Source: a bacterium
GTDB lineage: Bacteria; Hinthialibacterota; Hinthialibacteria; Hinthialibacterales; Hinthialibacteraceae
Assembly: GCA_016125385.1 (NCBI GenBank)
Contig: WGLV01000069.1
Span: forward strand, 21,838 to 85,837
DNA: 64,000 bases
Direction: 5' to 3'
The notes beneath the pieces were generated by a model. The model did not search any database. It was not told where the DNA came from and worked only from the letters and a program-made list of their open reading frames with translations. Of the stretch, positions 27,978 through 36,578 are shown one piece after another. Made by a program: the position numbers and the translations under genes. Within the stretch, counting starts at the first letter, position 1. The number at the start of each line of letters is the position of its first letter.

Positions 27978-29297
27978 ATGCTGAAACGTGTGAGTTTTCT
28001 GGCTTTGATCGCTTGTGTGGCGTTTACCAGCGCCGCGTTCGCGGGCGGTCACTATCAACTGGGAAGCGCCTGGGTAACGGGAGAATTCGGCAGCTACGTC
28101 ATCGTGGATGACGCTGGCAACCGTGTTCTCTGCGCCGCCGCGGTCGATGGCGGCGATCCGAAACACGCCTGGATCAATCAGGACTTCGGAAACGATTACA
28201 CCATCCGTTGCGACGTGAACATGCTGACCTGGGCCGATGCGCAAGATCTCAGCCGCGCCGGTATCGCGGGCCGCATTCAGCCCGATGGAACCGCCGCCGA
28301 CGGCGACCACGATCGTGGCGTCACCCTGCTGTTCCACGACAACCTCGGGAACGTGCAGGTTCTGAACGACCTGCGTGGTTGGGGTCCCAACACGGCGTTC
28401 TCTTGGAAAACCCGTACCTGGTACACCTTCGAAATGACCTTCAGCGGCAATTCCGTCTCGGCCAAGATCACCAACAAGAGCAATCCCACCGACATGGTTG
28501 AACTGCCGTCCTGGTCGTTCCCCGATCCCCAGAACCGCCAGAATGGTTTCGTGGGCGTCACCGCCTCGACCAAAGCGGGTCTGGTCGCGTATTACGACAA
28601 CTTTGAAGTCGTGAAAGACGGCCAGGTGGTCTTCTCCGACGACTTTGAAGGCACCCCCGCCGCGCCCTCCGCGGTTGGAACCAGCCCGTTCTGGATCGCC
28701 GGTGAAGCCGGTTACTACGTGGTTTCAGGCGGCAAACTGTTCGCCATTGCCTCCAACGCGGCTGACCCGAAACACCTGTGGTACGCTGGCGAGCTGGTCG
28801 GCGGCGGCAGCATCTCGGCCGACGTCACCATGCTGTCATGGGACGACCCGACTCACGACCACAGCCGCGCCGGTATCGCGATGCACATTAAACCCAATGG
28901 TTCCGCTCCTGACGGCGCTCATGACCGCGGCATCAACCTGCTTCTCCACCAGGAACTTAATCAGGTTCAGTTCCTGAACGATCTGCGCGCCTGGGGCCCG
29001 GCTCAAACTCTGGAATGGGCTGTGGGCACGACCTATAAGTTCAGCATGTCATCGAACGGTACGACCGTTTCCGGTTCGATCGGCGACTTCACTCTGCCTG
29101 ACTGGGTGTTCCCCGATCCGCAGAACCGCGCCAATGGATACGCCGGCGTCACCGCCTCGACTCGCGCGGGCCAGATCGCCTCTTATGACAACGTCGTGAT
29201 CAAAAACGCGGCGGGCCAGATCGTGTACGAAGACGATTTCGAGACCTTCTACGAACCGACCTCTTCCGAAGCCTCGAACTGGTCGCTGTTCCGGTAA
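27978..29297 (+). CDS. Exported protein with two tandem concanavalin-like domains
   Basis: 439 residues. Signal peptide at 1-22 (LALIACVAFTSAAFA). Two repeats of about 200 residues follow, each with the series DPKHAW or DPKHLW, then DLSRAGIAGRI or DHSRAGIAMHI, DHDRGV or AHDRGI, QVLNDLRGWGP or QFLNDLRAWGP, and FPDPQNR.NGF/YAGVTAST(K/R)AG. This reads as duplicated laminin-G-like/concanavalin sugar-binding sandwiches, as in DUF1080-type proteins. AGGAGA at 27965-27970 fixes the start at 27978. Each repeat ends with a DDFE motif. A likely role is binding of extracellular glycans, as inference. Confidence 0.75.
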   Translation: MLKRVSFLALIACVAFTSAAFAGGHYQLGSAWVTGEFGSYVIVDDAGNRVLCAAAVDGGDPKHAWINQDFGNDYTIRCDVNMLTWADAQDLSRAGIAGRIQPDGTAADGDHDRGVTLLFHDNLGNVQVLNDLRGWGPNTAFSWKTRTWYTFEMTFSGNSVSAKITNKSNPTDMVELPSWSFPDPQNRQNGFVGVTASTKAGLVAYYDNFEVVKDGQVVFSDDFEGTPAAPSAVGTSPFWIAGEAGYYVVSGGKLFAIASNAADPKHLWYAGELVGGGSISADVTMLSWDDPTHDHSRAGIAMHIKPNGSAPDGAHDRGINLLLHQELNQVQFLNDLRAWGPAQTLEWAVGTTYKFSMSSNGTTVSGSIGDFTLPDWVFPDPQNRANGYAGVTASTRAGQIASYDNVVIKNAAGQIVYEDDFETFYEPTSSEASNWSLFR

Positions 29298-29333
29298 GAA
29301 ACTCAGCTGACTTTACTCTTTCATTGACATGAA

Positions 29334-29367
29334 ATCAGGGCGGCGGATCAAACGATCCACCGCCCTT
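29334..29367 (+). terminator. Intrinsic terminator, first copy of a duplicated pair
   Basis: GGGCGGCGGATC (29338-29349), loop AAAC, GATCCACCGCCC (29354-29365) with one internal mismatch, then TTCTT. The 34 bases 29334-29367 recur exactly at 30058-30091. Confidence 0.9.
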
Positions 29368-29422
29368 CTTCTGCTAACGACAAAACCTGTTTTGTATATA
29401 CAAAAACGTATATGCAGGTATA

Positions 29423-29713
29423 ATGAATCAATACGAATGGGACGAAGATAAAAACCAATCGAATCGAAAAAAGCATGGGATCTCATTTGATGACGCCGTG
29501 GAATTATTTGAGAACCACCATCTTCGGGTTCCAACGTCCTACACCGCCGAACAGCGTGAACTGGCGATCGGAATTTTGAACGGCGTCGCGATCACCATCG
29601 TATTCACTATGCGGAGAGGCGTCATCCGCGTCATCTCGGCCCGCCGATCGAAAAAGATAGAACGAACTGTGCTGCAAGATTGGATTGAACGAAGCGAATC
29701 CGATGAAGGATAA
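29423..29713 (+). CDS. brnT: BrnT-family type II toxin
   Basis: 96-residue ribonuclease toxin of the BrnT family, which inhibits translation by RNA cleavage. Family signatures seen are YEWDEDKNQSNRKKHGISFDDA at the N-terminus and RGVIRVISARRSKK near the C-terminus. The gene precedes its antitoxin, as usual for brnTA, and its last codons overlap or abut the antitoxin start. AGG lies just before ATG 29423. The module is bracketed by two identical terminators. Confidence 0.93.
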   Translation: MNQYEWDEDKNQSNRKKHGISFDDAVELFENHHLRVPTSYTAEQRELAIGILNGVAITIVFTMRRGVIRVISARRSKKIERTVLQDWIERSESDEG

Positions 29714-29714
29714 A

Positions 29715-30032
29715 ATGAAAAAAAATAACAATCCTATTGAAGAAATTCGAACCCGCCGAACTTCGCCCTCGACGGATTGGGAGCGTCTTCGCGCCATGAC
29801 CGATGAAGAGGCCGAAGCCGCCGCGTCCACTGATCCCGAGTCAAACCCGCCTGTCAGCGAAGCCGACTGGCGGAACGCAAAACTCGTATCGCGCACGAAA
29901 GAAAACAAAGTCGCCATCAGCATCCGGGTCGATTCAGACGTGCTTGAATGGTTCAAAGAAGAAGGCGGCGGTTATCTGACCCGAATGAATAATGTGCTGC
30001 GAACCTATATGGAAGCTCATCGCCAGTCGTGA
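29715..30032 (+). CDS. brnA: BrnA-family antitoxin
   Basis: 105-residue antitoxin. The C-terminal part KVAISIRVDSDVLEWFKEEGGGYLTRMNNVLRTYM is the ribbon-helix-helix DNA-binding domain that autorepresses brnTA. The N-terminal half is acidic and contains a BrnA-like WERLRAMTDEEAE segment that binds the toxin. The start is uncertain: ATG 29715 has AAGGA directly upstream, ATG 29703 and an upstream TTG are in frame. The stop precedes the second copy of the terminator by 26 bases. Confidence 0.9.
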   Translation: MKKNNNPIEEIRTRRTSPSTDWERLRAMTDEEAEAAASTDPESNPPVSEADWRNAKLVSRTKENKVAISIRVDSDVLEWFKEEGGGYLTRMNNVLRTYMEAHRQS

Positions 30033-30057
30033 CGTTGGCGCCGGGTGGTTGAAAAAT

Positions 30058-30095
30058 ATCAGGGCGGCGGATCAAACGATCCACCGCCCTTTTTC
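30058..30095 (+). terminator. Intrinsic terminator, second copy of the duplicated pair
   Basis: Same hairpin as at 29338: GGGCGGCGGATC (30062-30073), AAAC, GATCCACCGCCC (30078-30089), here with a better T-run (30090-30095). It ends brnTA. Confidence 0.92.
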
Positions 30096-30122
30096 TTTGA
30101 ATTCATAAGAACAAAAACCGGG

Positions 30123-31433
30123 TCAGCCCGCGTCTTCGATGCAATACAGGTTGTGTTTCGCCCGGATGAAAATCTGCTTGCCAACCAGCGCCAGCGATGA
30201 ATCGACGTCTTCATCCAGCTTGTTCACCGCCAGCGTCTTGATCGAATCGCCCTGTTCGAGCACCAGCGTCTCGCCGGATCGCGACGTGATGTAAATTCGT
30301 CCTCCACCCGCCACCGGCGATGAATACAGCTCGCCGAGAAGTTCCTGCAACCGGGTGGCTTCGATGACATGCGAGCCGTCTGACGCCTTCACGCAGGTCA
30401 GAATGGGGCTGTTGCCTTTGGTGAAATAGATCTTGCCGTCCACCAGCAGCCCGGAGGGCACATACGGCGTATCGCGCTCGATCTTCCATGCGATCTTGTC
30501 CGTTCCGGTGAGGTCGCCGCGCGCGTCAAGCGGAATGGCGTACAGCGCCGCGCCGCGAAAACCGCTGAGACAGAAGGCGAGCGTTCCGTCGCTCATGCTG
30601 GATGGAATCGGGTTGGCGGTCTGCCCCCCGCATTCCCACAACAGAGAGCCGTCTTTCAGGTCGTAAGAGCGCGCCCGGTTCTGACCGTTGACGATCACCT
30701 GAGTGACGCCGCCGTGTTCGACGATCAAGGGCGTGTCCCAAGTGGTCTTTTCATCGCGGTCGACCTTCCAGCGCGGCTCGCCGGTTTTGGCGTCGAGGCA
30801 GGTAATAAACGAGGGGCCTTCGTGATCCCAGTTGATGACCAGCGAATCGCCGTGCAGCGCGGGCGAAGAGCCTTCGCCGAACGCATTGCGCGTCTGCATG
30901 TCGCCCAGGTCGCGTTTCCACACCAGATCGCCGTCGAGCGTATAGCAGTAATAGCCCCGCGAACCAAACGGAACGTACAGATGCTCTCCGTCCACGATGG
31001 GCGAACCCGATGCATACGAGCCATTGGCCTGATGGCCTTCATGCGGAACCTCTTCAACCGCCGTCTTGCGCCAGATCAAATCGCCGCTGTCACGGTTGAA
31101 ACAAAACACATCGAATTTGAAATAATGGGTTGGCGCCCCGCCTCCGGCTTGAGCGTCTTCTTTGACGCGATCGGTTTCGATCGCCGACGTGACGAACACC
31201 TTGTCGCCCCACACGACGGGCGATGAAGAGCCTTCGCCGGGAACCTCGGCTTTCCATTTGACGTTGGTTTGCGCGTCCCACTTCAATGGCGGCTGCGCAT
31301 TGGGCGCGGCGCCGGTGGCCAGCGGCCCCCGCCACTGCGGCCAGTTGTTCATCCAGGTTTCGTCCGCCGCGTATGCCGAGGTCTGCAACGCAAACACGGC
31401 GAAAGCGAAAATTAACCATTTCAGCCTGATCAT
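30123..31433 (-). CDS. Exported PQQ-like beta-propeller protein
   Basis: 436 residues with a signal peptide at 1-22 (LIFAFAVFALQTSAYA). The rest is a propeller of repeated WD-type blades of the PQQ/BamB-like class: NWPQWRGP at the mature N-terminus, then GSSSPVVWGDKVFVTS, GDLIWRKT, GEGSSPALHGDSLVINW, GEPRWKV, YSSPVAGGGRIYITSRSG. NWPQWRGP is typical of PQQ-like proteins of planctomycete-like bacteria. GGAGAG precedes the start. No PQQ-enzyme active-site residues were identified, so it may be a structural or binding protein. Confidence 0.88.
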   Translation of the reverse strand: MIRLKWLIFAFAVFALQTSAYAADETWMNNWPQWRGPLATGAAPNAQPPLKWDAQTNVKWKAEVPGEGSSSPVVWGDKVFVTSAIETDRVKEDAQAGGGAPTHYFKFDVFCFNRDSGDLIWRKTAVEEVPHEGHQANGSYASGSPIVDGEHLYVPFGSRGYYCYTLDGDLVWKRDLGDMQTRNAFGEGSSPALHGDSLVINWDHEGPSFITCLDAKTGEPRWKVDRDEKTTWDTPLIVEHGGVTQVIVNGQNRARSYDLKDGSLLWECGGQTANPIPSSMSDGTLAFCLSGFRGAALYAIPLDARGDLTGTDKIAWKIERDTPYVPSGLLVDGKIYFTKGNSPILTCVKASDGSHVIEATRLQELLGELYSSPVAGGGRIYITSRSGETLVLEQGDSIKTLAVNKLDEDVDSSLALVGKQIFIRAKHNLYCIEDAG

Positions 31434-31669
31434 AATTCTCTCCGTTCTCTGTTTTGCTTTGATTTATTTGCATTTCATGACGAATTGCACGTGACAGGTA
31501 TTAGAACGATTAGTCTCCCCACGACCGGAACTTGTTCCATCGCGCGGCGTATTGACGCCCCCGCGCCGGCGCGATTCGCATGTACATCGCGGCCGGGGTT
31601 TGATATAGTGCCAATCGCCGCAATGGCGATATCTTGTTATCAATTCCTGCGAAAAGAATGGGTTCAGTC

Positions 31670-33025
31670 ATGTCAAAACAACCGCTATCCAATTGGAACT
31701 CGACTCTCAACCGCCGCCGGTTTCTCACCCGGACCGCGCTGGCTTCCGCCTCACTGACCATCGTTTCACCTCGCGTATTGGGCCGCGGCGGCGCGGCGCC
31801 CAGCGACCGGCTCGACCTCGCCTTCATCGGCGCGGCGGGCCGCGCGGAAGAGAACTTGCGCAACATGGCGACGGAAAACATCGTGGCTCTGTGCGACGTC
31901 GACGACGCTCACGCCGCCCAGTCGTATGAGCGATACGACAAGGCCGAGCGATACCGCGATTTCCGGACCATGCTCGACAAACACGGCGACAATCTCGATG
32001 GCGTGGTGATCAGTACGCCCGACCACTCTCACGCCTTCATCGCGCTGGATGCGATCGGCCGCGGCAAAAACGTATACGTCGAAAAACCCCTGGCGCACAG
32101 CATCTATGAAGTCAGAACGCTGATGGCGGCGGCGAAGAAACAGAACGTCATCACTCAGCTCGGCAATCAGGGCCACTCCTACAACGACATCCGCACGGTG
32201 TGTGAATGGATAGGGAGCGGCGCCATCGGCGCGGTCAATGAAGTCCAGGTCTGGTACACCCGCCAATACGGCGACGGCAAACCGCGCCCGGTTGAGACGC
32301 CCGAGGTTCCACCCACTCTCGATTGGAACCTCTGGCTCGGCCCGGCGCCCGAACGCCCCTACAACCCCGTCTACCTGCCCGGCAAATGGCGTAGCTGGAA
32401 CGACTTCGGCACCGGCAGCCTCGGCGACTGGGTGTGTCATATACTCGACCCCGCTTTCTGGGCGCTGAAACTCGACGCGCCTGAAACCATCCGCGCGAAA
32501 AACGGCGGCGGGGCCTATTCGCCCGAGCGCTTTCCGCTTGAGTCGGAGATCACTTACATCTTTCCGCCGCGCGGCGATCGCCCGCCGGTGAAGGTGGTCT
32601 GGACCTTCGGCCGCAAACCGGAGATTCCCCAGCTGAAAGGCGTCAAACTCGACGACTGGAACTCGCAGGCGGGCGCGATTCTGATCGGCGAAAAGGGTTG
32701 CATCGTCCACGGCTCGCACGGCGCCGGCAACGCGCGCATCATCCCCGAATCGCTGGCGAAAGCGGTGGGAAAGCCCGATCCGGTGATCCCGCGCGTGGAG
32801 GGCAACCATCAACAGGACTGGATACGCGCCTGCAAAAGCGGAGAGAAGGCGGGGTCCGATTTCACCTATGGCGGACCCTTGAGCGAGGTCGCGCTATTGG
32901 GCGTGATCGCGACCGCATTCGAGGGCGAGGAACTGAAGTGGAACGCCGAAAACGCCGCGTTTGATAACCACGCCGCGGCCACCGCGCGCGTCAAACCCGC
33001 CTTCCGCGACGGCTGGGCGGTGTAG
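31670..33025 (+). CDS. Tat-exported Gfo/Idh/MocA oxidoreductase
   Basis: 451-residue secreted oxidoreductase. A twin-arginine signal NRRRFLTRTALASASLTIV lies at about residues 14-32. The Rossmann domain (FIGAAGRAEENLRN, ALCDVDD, VISTPDHSHAF) is followed by EKPL at about 135, then a C-terminal domain with GTGSLGDWVCHILDP and GVKLDDWNSQAG. The latter matches the C2-type of Tat-exported members. It probably acts on periplasmic sugars, like the neighbouring hydrolases. ATG 31658 is an alternative start with no better ribosome site. Confidence 0.9.
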   Translation: MSKQPLSNWNSTLNRRRFLTRTALASASLTIVSPRVLGRGGAAPSDRLDLAFIGAAGRAEENLRNMATENIVALCDVDDAHAAQSYERYDKAERYRDFRTMLDKHGDNLDGVVISTPDHSHAFIALDAIGRGKNVYVEKPLAHSIYEVRTLMAAAKKQNVITQLGNQGHSYNDIRTVCEWIGSGAIGAVNEVQVWYTRQYGDGKPRPVETPEVPPTLDWNLWLGPAPERPYNPVYLPGKWRSWNDFGTGSLGDWVCHILDPAFWALKLDAPETIRAKNGGGAYSPERFPLESEITYIFPPRGDRPPVKVVWTFGRKPEIPQLKGVKLDDWNSQAGAILIGEKGCIVHGSHGAGNARIIPESLAKAVGKPDPVIPRVEGNHQQDWIRACKSGEKAGSDFTYGGPLSEVALLGVIATAFEGEELKWNAENAAFDNHAAATARVKPAFRDGWAV

Positions 33026-33043
33026 ACCTGTGAGGATAAGTTG

Positions 33044-33280
33044 ATGTCGATTAAGTATGAGATGATCGTGTATTGGAGCGAAAAAGATCAGGCCTTCCTC
33101 GTCGAAGTTCCCGAGTTACCAGGCTGTATGGCCGATGGGGAGACCTACGAACAGGCGGTCGCCAACGCGCAAAAGGCAATCGAGATGTGGATCGAAACGG
33201 CACGCGATCATGGAAAGCCGATTCCAGAACCGCGCTACCGCCCGGCAATCAATCAGGCTGTTCGATTACACATAAATTAA
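33044..33280 (+). CDS. HicB-like antitoxin domain protein
   Basis: 78-residue protein matching the HicB N-terminal domain: VYWSEKDQAFLVEVPELPGCMADGETYEQAVANAQKAIEMWIETARDHGKPIPEP. No DNA-binding helix is present and no HicA toxin lies next to it, so it is a solitary HicB-like protein. GAGGA at 33032-33036 fixes the start. It begins 18 bases after the oxidoreductase stop and is followed by the membrane protein at 33282 with almost no gap. Confidence 0.82.
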   Translation: MSIKYEMIVYWSEKDQAFLVEVPELPGCMADGETYEQAVANAQKAIEMWIETARDHGKPIPEPRYRPAINQAVRLHIN

Positions 33281-33281
33281 A

Positions 33282-33965
33282 ATGGCTGATTCACTCATTA
33301 ATTTTTTCATAAAATACTGGCCTTGGATTTGCGCGGTTTGCGCCGCTGCATCCCCAACACTAATTTATCTGTTCAAACTATATGTCGACCACCAAATCGC
33401 AAAGAGTATTGAAAATCACAAAGCCGCATTAGAAGAAAAGACTAACATTCTTAAAACGGAATTATCAATCTATGCTCATGAACAAAACGTGGGATTAACC
33501 AGGATTGACGCCCAACGCTCCGAAGCCATACAACATATCTACAACAAAATAATTGACTGGTATGAGACATTTATAGAACTGACAAAACCCAATCAACCTA
33601 AACACCTTCCTCCTGAAGAGATCATAAAACAATACAGAAAACTTTCAACACAACTTGTTAAAGAAGCAGAGATTGTATCTATAATCACACTCCGAATGGC
33701 GCTTTTTCTCTCATGCGAACAAAACAGAACAATCGCTGAATATGGAGAATTCATGATGGACTGCAGCAATAAGTTTTATGATTCCACATTCGGAGAATTC
33801 AACAATACAGATACCGATCCGTCCCAGAAATTAAAAACAATAAGTGATATGTTAAAAAATCTCCAAAGCGACATCAAAAGCAAGGAATTTGAACGCATTA
33901 AAATGATCTTATTATCGGAATTCAGGAAGATTATGAAAGCAGAAAAGGAAGAAGGCATACCCTAA
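33282..33965 (+). CDS. AT-rich single-pass membrane coiled-coil protein
   Basis: 227 residues, one transmembrane helix at about 10-32 (YWPWICAVCAAASPTLIYLFKLY) and then a long helical, charged domain (IENHKAALEEKTNILKTELSIYAHEQ and RTIAEYGEFMMDCSNKFYD). The composition is AT-rich like other islands here, while neighbours are GC-rich. It abuts the HicB-like gene with no ribosome site of its own, which suggests coupling. It is unrecognised; the architecture fits membrane-anchored sensor or defence accessory proteins, but no motif proves this. Confidence 0.65.
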   Translation: MADSLINFFIKYWPWICAVCAAASPTLIYLFKLYVDHQIAKSIENHKAALEEKTNILKTELSIYAHEQNVGLTRIDAQRSEAIQHIYNKIIDWYETFIELTKPNQPKHLPPEEIIKQYRKLSTQLVKEAEIVSIITLRMALFLSCEQNRTIAEYGEFMMDCSNKFYDSTFGEFNNTDTDPSQKLKTISDMLKNLQSDIKSKEFERIKMILLSEFRKIMKAEKEEGIP

Positions 33966-33973
33966 TTCACCCA

Positions 33974-36265
33974 TCACGTCAGATACTTCAAAATCTCCAG
34001 CGCGCTGGATTTTCCCCGCTCGCCGATCTCCAGCGACGGCCCCGCGCAGGAGGGGCAGCCGCTCTTGCAGATACACCCCTCGATCAGCTCGCGCGAGGCG
34101 GTGAACAGCCGCTCGTCCATATCGAAAATCTTGCGCGCGATGCCGATGCCGCCCGGGTAAACGTCATAGATGTAAATCGTCGGCAGTCCGGAAAACGGCG
34201 CCCGCACCATCGGCGCGGCGTGGATGTCTTTTGGATCGCATAACACGAAAACCGGCGCAACGTTGCCCAGCGCCGTCGCCAGCGCTCGCAGCCCGCCGCC
34301 CAGGTCGACGCCCAGCGATTGCAGGTGGTTCGCCAGCTCGGCGGATATCTCCATCCAGTACGATTCGGTCTGCTTGTCGAGCTGTGGCAGGTGAATGTCG
34401 CCGTAGCCCACGTTTTCATGCGTCTCGAAGCGAATTTTCTTGTACTTGGGTACGATGGTGCTGACCGAAACCTCGCCGAAATAGCGCGTCGCCGAGGCGA
34501 CGCTCTCTCCCGAGCGCGTCTGGATGCGGTCGCTCATATCTTCGGCGATCACCTTGATGTCGCTTTCTTCGATGGCGTCGGTGTAATAATCGACCTCCAC
34601 CTCGCGCGCATAGGCGGTCCGGCCTTCCCAGTCGAGCTGATCGATGACGAACTGGCGGCTCTGGTGCAGGTAGATCGCCTGCTCGTGAATCAGCATGGGC
34701 GCGCTGTGCAGATCGACCTCACCCAACACCTTGTTGTGGTCGGAGGTATTGATGATGACGAAGTTCTCCGCCGAAGCCGAACGCAGCGAAATCTCCTCGG
34801 CCGGGTAGGCCTGGCTCGACCAGTGCCATTTATCGCCGGCGTGGCGCAGAACGCGCTCCTCTTCCAGATAGCGCAACAGGCCGTCGACTTCATCCTCACC
34901 GAACGCCTCGCCGTCGGCGAAGGGCAGTTCAAACGCGCCGCACTTGAGATGGCTGGCGAGAATCGCCAGGTTCTGCGGATTGATCAGCCCGCTCTCGGGG
35001 CTGGCGCCGAAGAAAAAGCGTGGATGCTGAATGATAAACTGATCGAGCGGCGCCGAGCTCGCCACCAATACCACCGCCGAGGTCCCCTGCGAGCGCCCGG
35101 CGCGGCCGCCCTGCTGCCAGGTGGAGGCGATACTGCCCGGATACCCCGCCAGCACCGCCGCGTTGAGGCGGCCGATGTCGATGCCGAGTTCGAGCGCGTT
35201 GGTGCTGACCACGCCCAGGTAGCGGCCCGAGCGCGTGCCTTCTTCGATGTCGCGGCGTTCGTTGGGCAGGTAGCCGCCGCGATAGCCCCGGATGCGGTCG
35301 GGGTCTTTTTTGGCGCGCTGCATGGCGCGCTTGAGATAGGTGGTCAGAATCTCGACGCGCAACCGGCTGCGGCCAAAGACGATGGTCTGAACGTTGTTCT
35401 CCAGAAACGACGCGGCGATGCGGCTGGCCTCGCTGACCACCGACTTGCGGATGCCGAGTTCTTCGTTGATCACTGGCGGATTATAAAAAATAAAATGCTT
35501 TTCACCGCGCGGCGCGCCGTTGTCGTCGACCAGCGAAAAGCGGCGGCCAAACAGGCGTTCGGCGAGTTCTTTCGGGTTGGCGATGGTCGCCGAACAGCAG
35601 ATGAAGCGCGGGTTCGATCCGTAAAACGCGCAGATGCGCCGCAGCCGCCGCATCAGGTTGGCGAGGTGGCTGCCGAACACGCCGCGATAGTGGTGAACCT
35701 CGTCGACCACCACGTATTGCAGGTTCTCGAACAGGCGGATCCACAGCGTGTGATGGGGCAGAATGCCGGTATGCAGCATATCGGGGTTGGTGACCACCAC
35801 GTGACCCGAGTTACGGATGGCGCGGCGCGCGCTGGCGGGCGTATCGCCGTCGAAGGTATGAATCTTGAGCGGCCGGCCCAGCTCGCCCGCCGTCTCGCGC
35901 AGTTCCAGCACCTGATCCTGCGAAAGCGCCTTGGTAGGGAAGAGATACAGCGCGCGCGCTTCGGGGTTCACCCGCGTCAGGTGATCGAGCACGGGCAGGT
36001 TGTAACACAGCGTCTTGCCCGATGCGGTGGGCGTCACCACGATGACGTTGTCGCCGCGCAGCGCGAGCCGAACCGCTTCGGACTGGTGCGAATACAGATG
36101 CTCCACGCCGCGCCGCCGCATCGCCTCGATCAGCTCGGGCGCCATCGCCTCGGGCCACTCGCCGTAACGCGGCGGCTCGGCGGGCAGGGTATGCCAGAAG
36201 GTGATGTTTTTACTGAAGCGCGGGTCGCGCTGAAACTCGCTTAAAATCCGTTCGACGTCCGCCAT
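33974..36265 (-). CDS. MrfA-like DEAD/DEAH-box helicase (DUF1998 family)
   Basis: 763-residue superfamily 2 helicase. Motif I TPTASGKT (residues 78-85), DEVH box at 188-191, SAT in CCSATIAN, motif V/VI in STNALELGIDIG and QQGGRAGRS. The C-terminal domain carries four cysteines, Cys731, 733, 737 and 740, in CICKSGCPSC. This layout matches MrfA/YprA, the mitomycin-C repair helicase of Bacillus that unwinds DNA with a 3'-5' polarity. The nuclease partner MrfB is not in the window. A 9-bp inverted repeat lies 50 bases upstream of the start. Confidence 0.93.
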   Translation of the reverse strand: MADVERILSEFQRDPRFSKNITFWHTLPAEPPRYGEWPEAMAPELIEAMRRRGVEHLYSHQSEAVRLALRGDNVIVVTPTASGKTLCYNLPVLDHLTRVNPEARALYLFPTKALSQDQVLELRETAGELGRPLKIHTFDGDTPASARRAIRNSGHVVVTNPDMLHTGILPHHTLWIRLFENLQYVVVDEVHHYRGVFGSHLANLMRRLRRICAFYGSNPRFICCSATIANPKELAERLFGRRFSLVDDNGAPRGEKHFIFYNPPVINEELGIRKSVVSEASRIAASFLENNVQTIVFGRSRLRVEILTTYLKRAMQRAKKDPDRIRGYRGGYLPNERRDIEEGTRSGRYLGVVSTNALELGIDIGRLNAAVLAGYPGSIASTWQQGGRAGRSQGTSAVVLVASSAPLDQFIIQHPRFFFGASPESGLINPQNLAILASHLKCGAFELPFADGEAFGEDEVDGLLRYLEEERVLRHAGDKWHWSSQAYPAEEISLRSASAENFVIINTSDHNKVLGEVDLHSAPMLIHEQAIYLHQSRQFVIDQLDWEGRTAYAREVEVDYYTDAIEESDIKVIAEDMSDRIQTRSGESVASATRYFGEVSVSTIVPKYKKIRFETHENVGYGDIHLPQLDKQTESYWMEISAELANHLQSLGVDLGGGLRALATALGNVAPVFVLCDPKDIHAAPMVRAPFSGLPTIYIYDVYPGGIGIARKIFDMDERLFTASRELIEGCICKSGCPSCAGPSLEIGERGKSSALEILKYLT

Positions 36266-36578
36266 CTCAACCCTGTTTTTTCAGCCAAAGTACCTTTCGG
36301 ACCGCTTGTGGCGAAAATCACGTTGATATTGTGATTTTCACTGAGTGTACCAAGGCTCAAAACGAATGTATTTTTGACGATCGTTGCAGAAAAAATCCTT
36401 ATTCACAGCACAAATGTTCACTCATCTTACGAGCGCCACCGCCCCCCGTCAAGCGGATTCCGGTTGGGTCAGGATGAAGAAGGAAGTTATTGCTCCTTCC
36501 AATCCCTCAATCCTCCGACTCAAACGCCGCCCGCGCTACAATGCGAAAAACAACGAATGAACCAACGGGAGGTCAATC
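36266..36578. other. Divergent intergenic region with a strong inverted repeat
   Basis: 313 bases between the helicase (-) and the dehydrogenase (+). GAAAATCAC (36313-36321), 9-nt spacer, GTGATTTTC (36331-36339) is a perfect inverted repeat nearer the helicase. GGGAGG at 36567-36572 is the ribosome site of the dehydrogenase. No gene seen. Confidence 0.6.
36313..36339. promoter_or_regulatory. Perfect 9-bp inverted repeat, candidate operator
   Basis: Arms GAAAATCAC and GTGATTTTC flank GTTGATATT. It sits 48 bases upstream of the helicase ATG on the minus strand, so a regulator could bind across it. It is not followed by a T-run, which argues against a terminator. Confidence 0.55.

Noticed and set aside
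34319..36244. 641-residue frame on the plus strand opposite the helicase
   Set aside because: Mirror frame of a GC-rich gene; no domain, while the minus frame has all helicase motifs.
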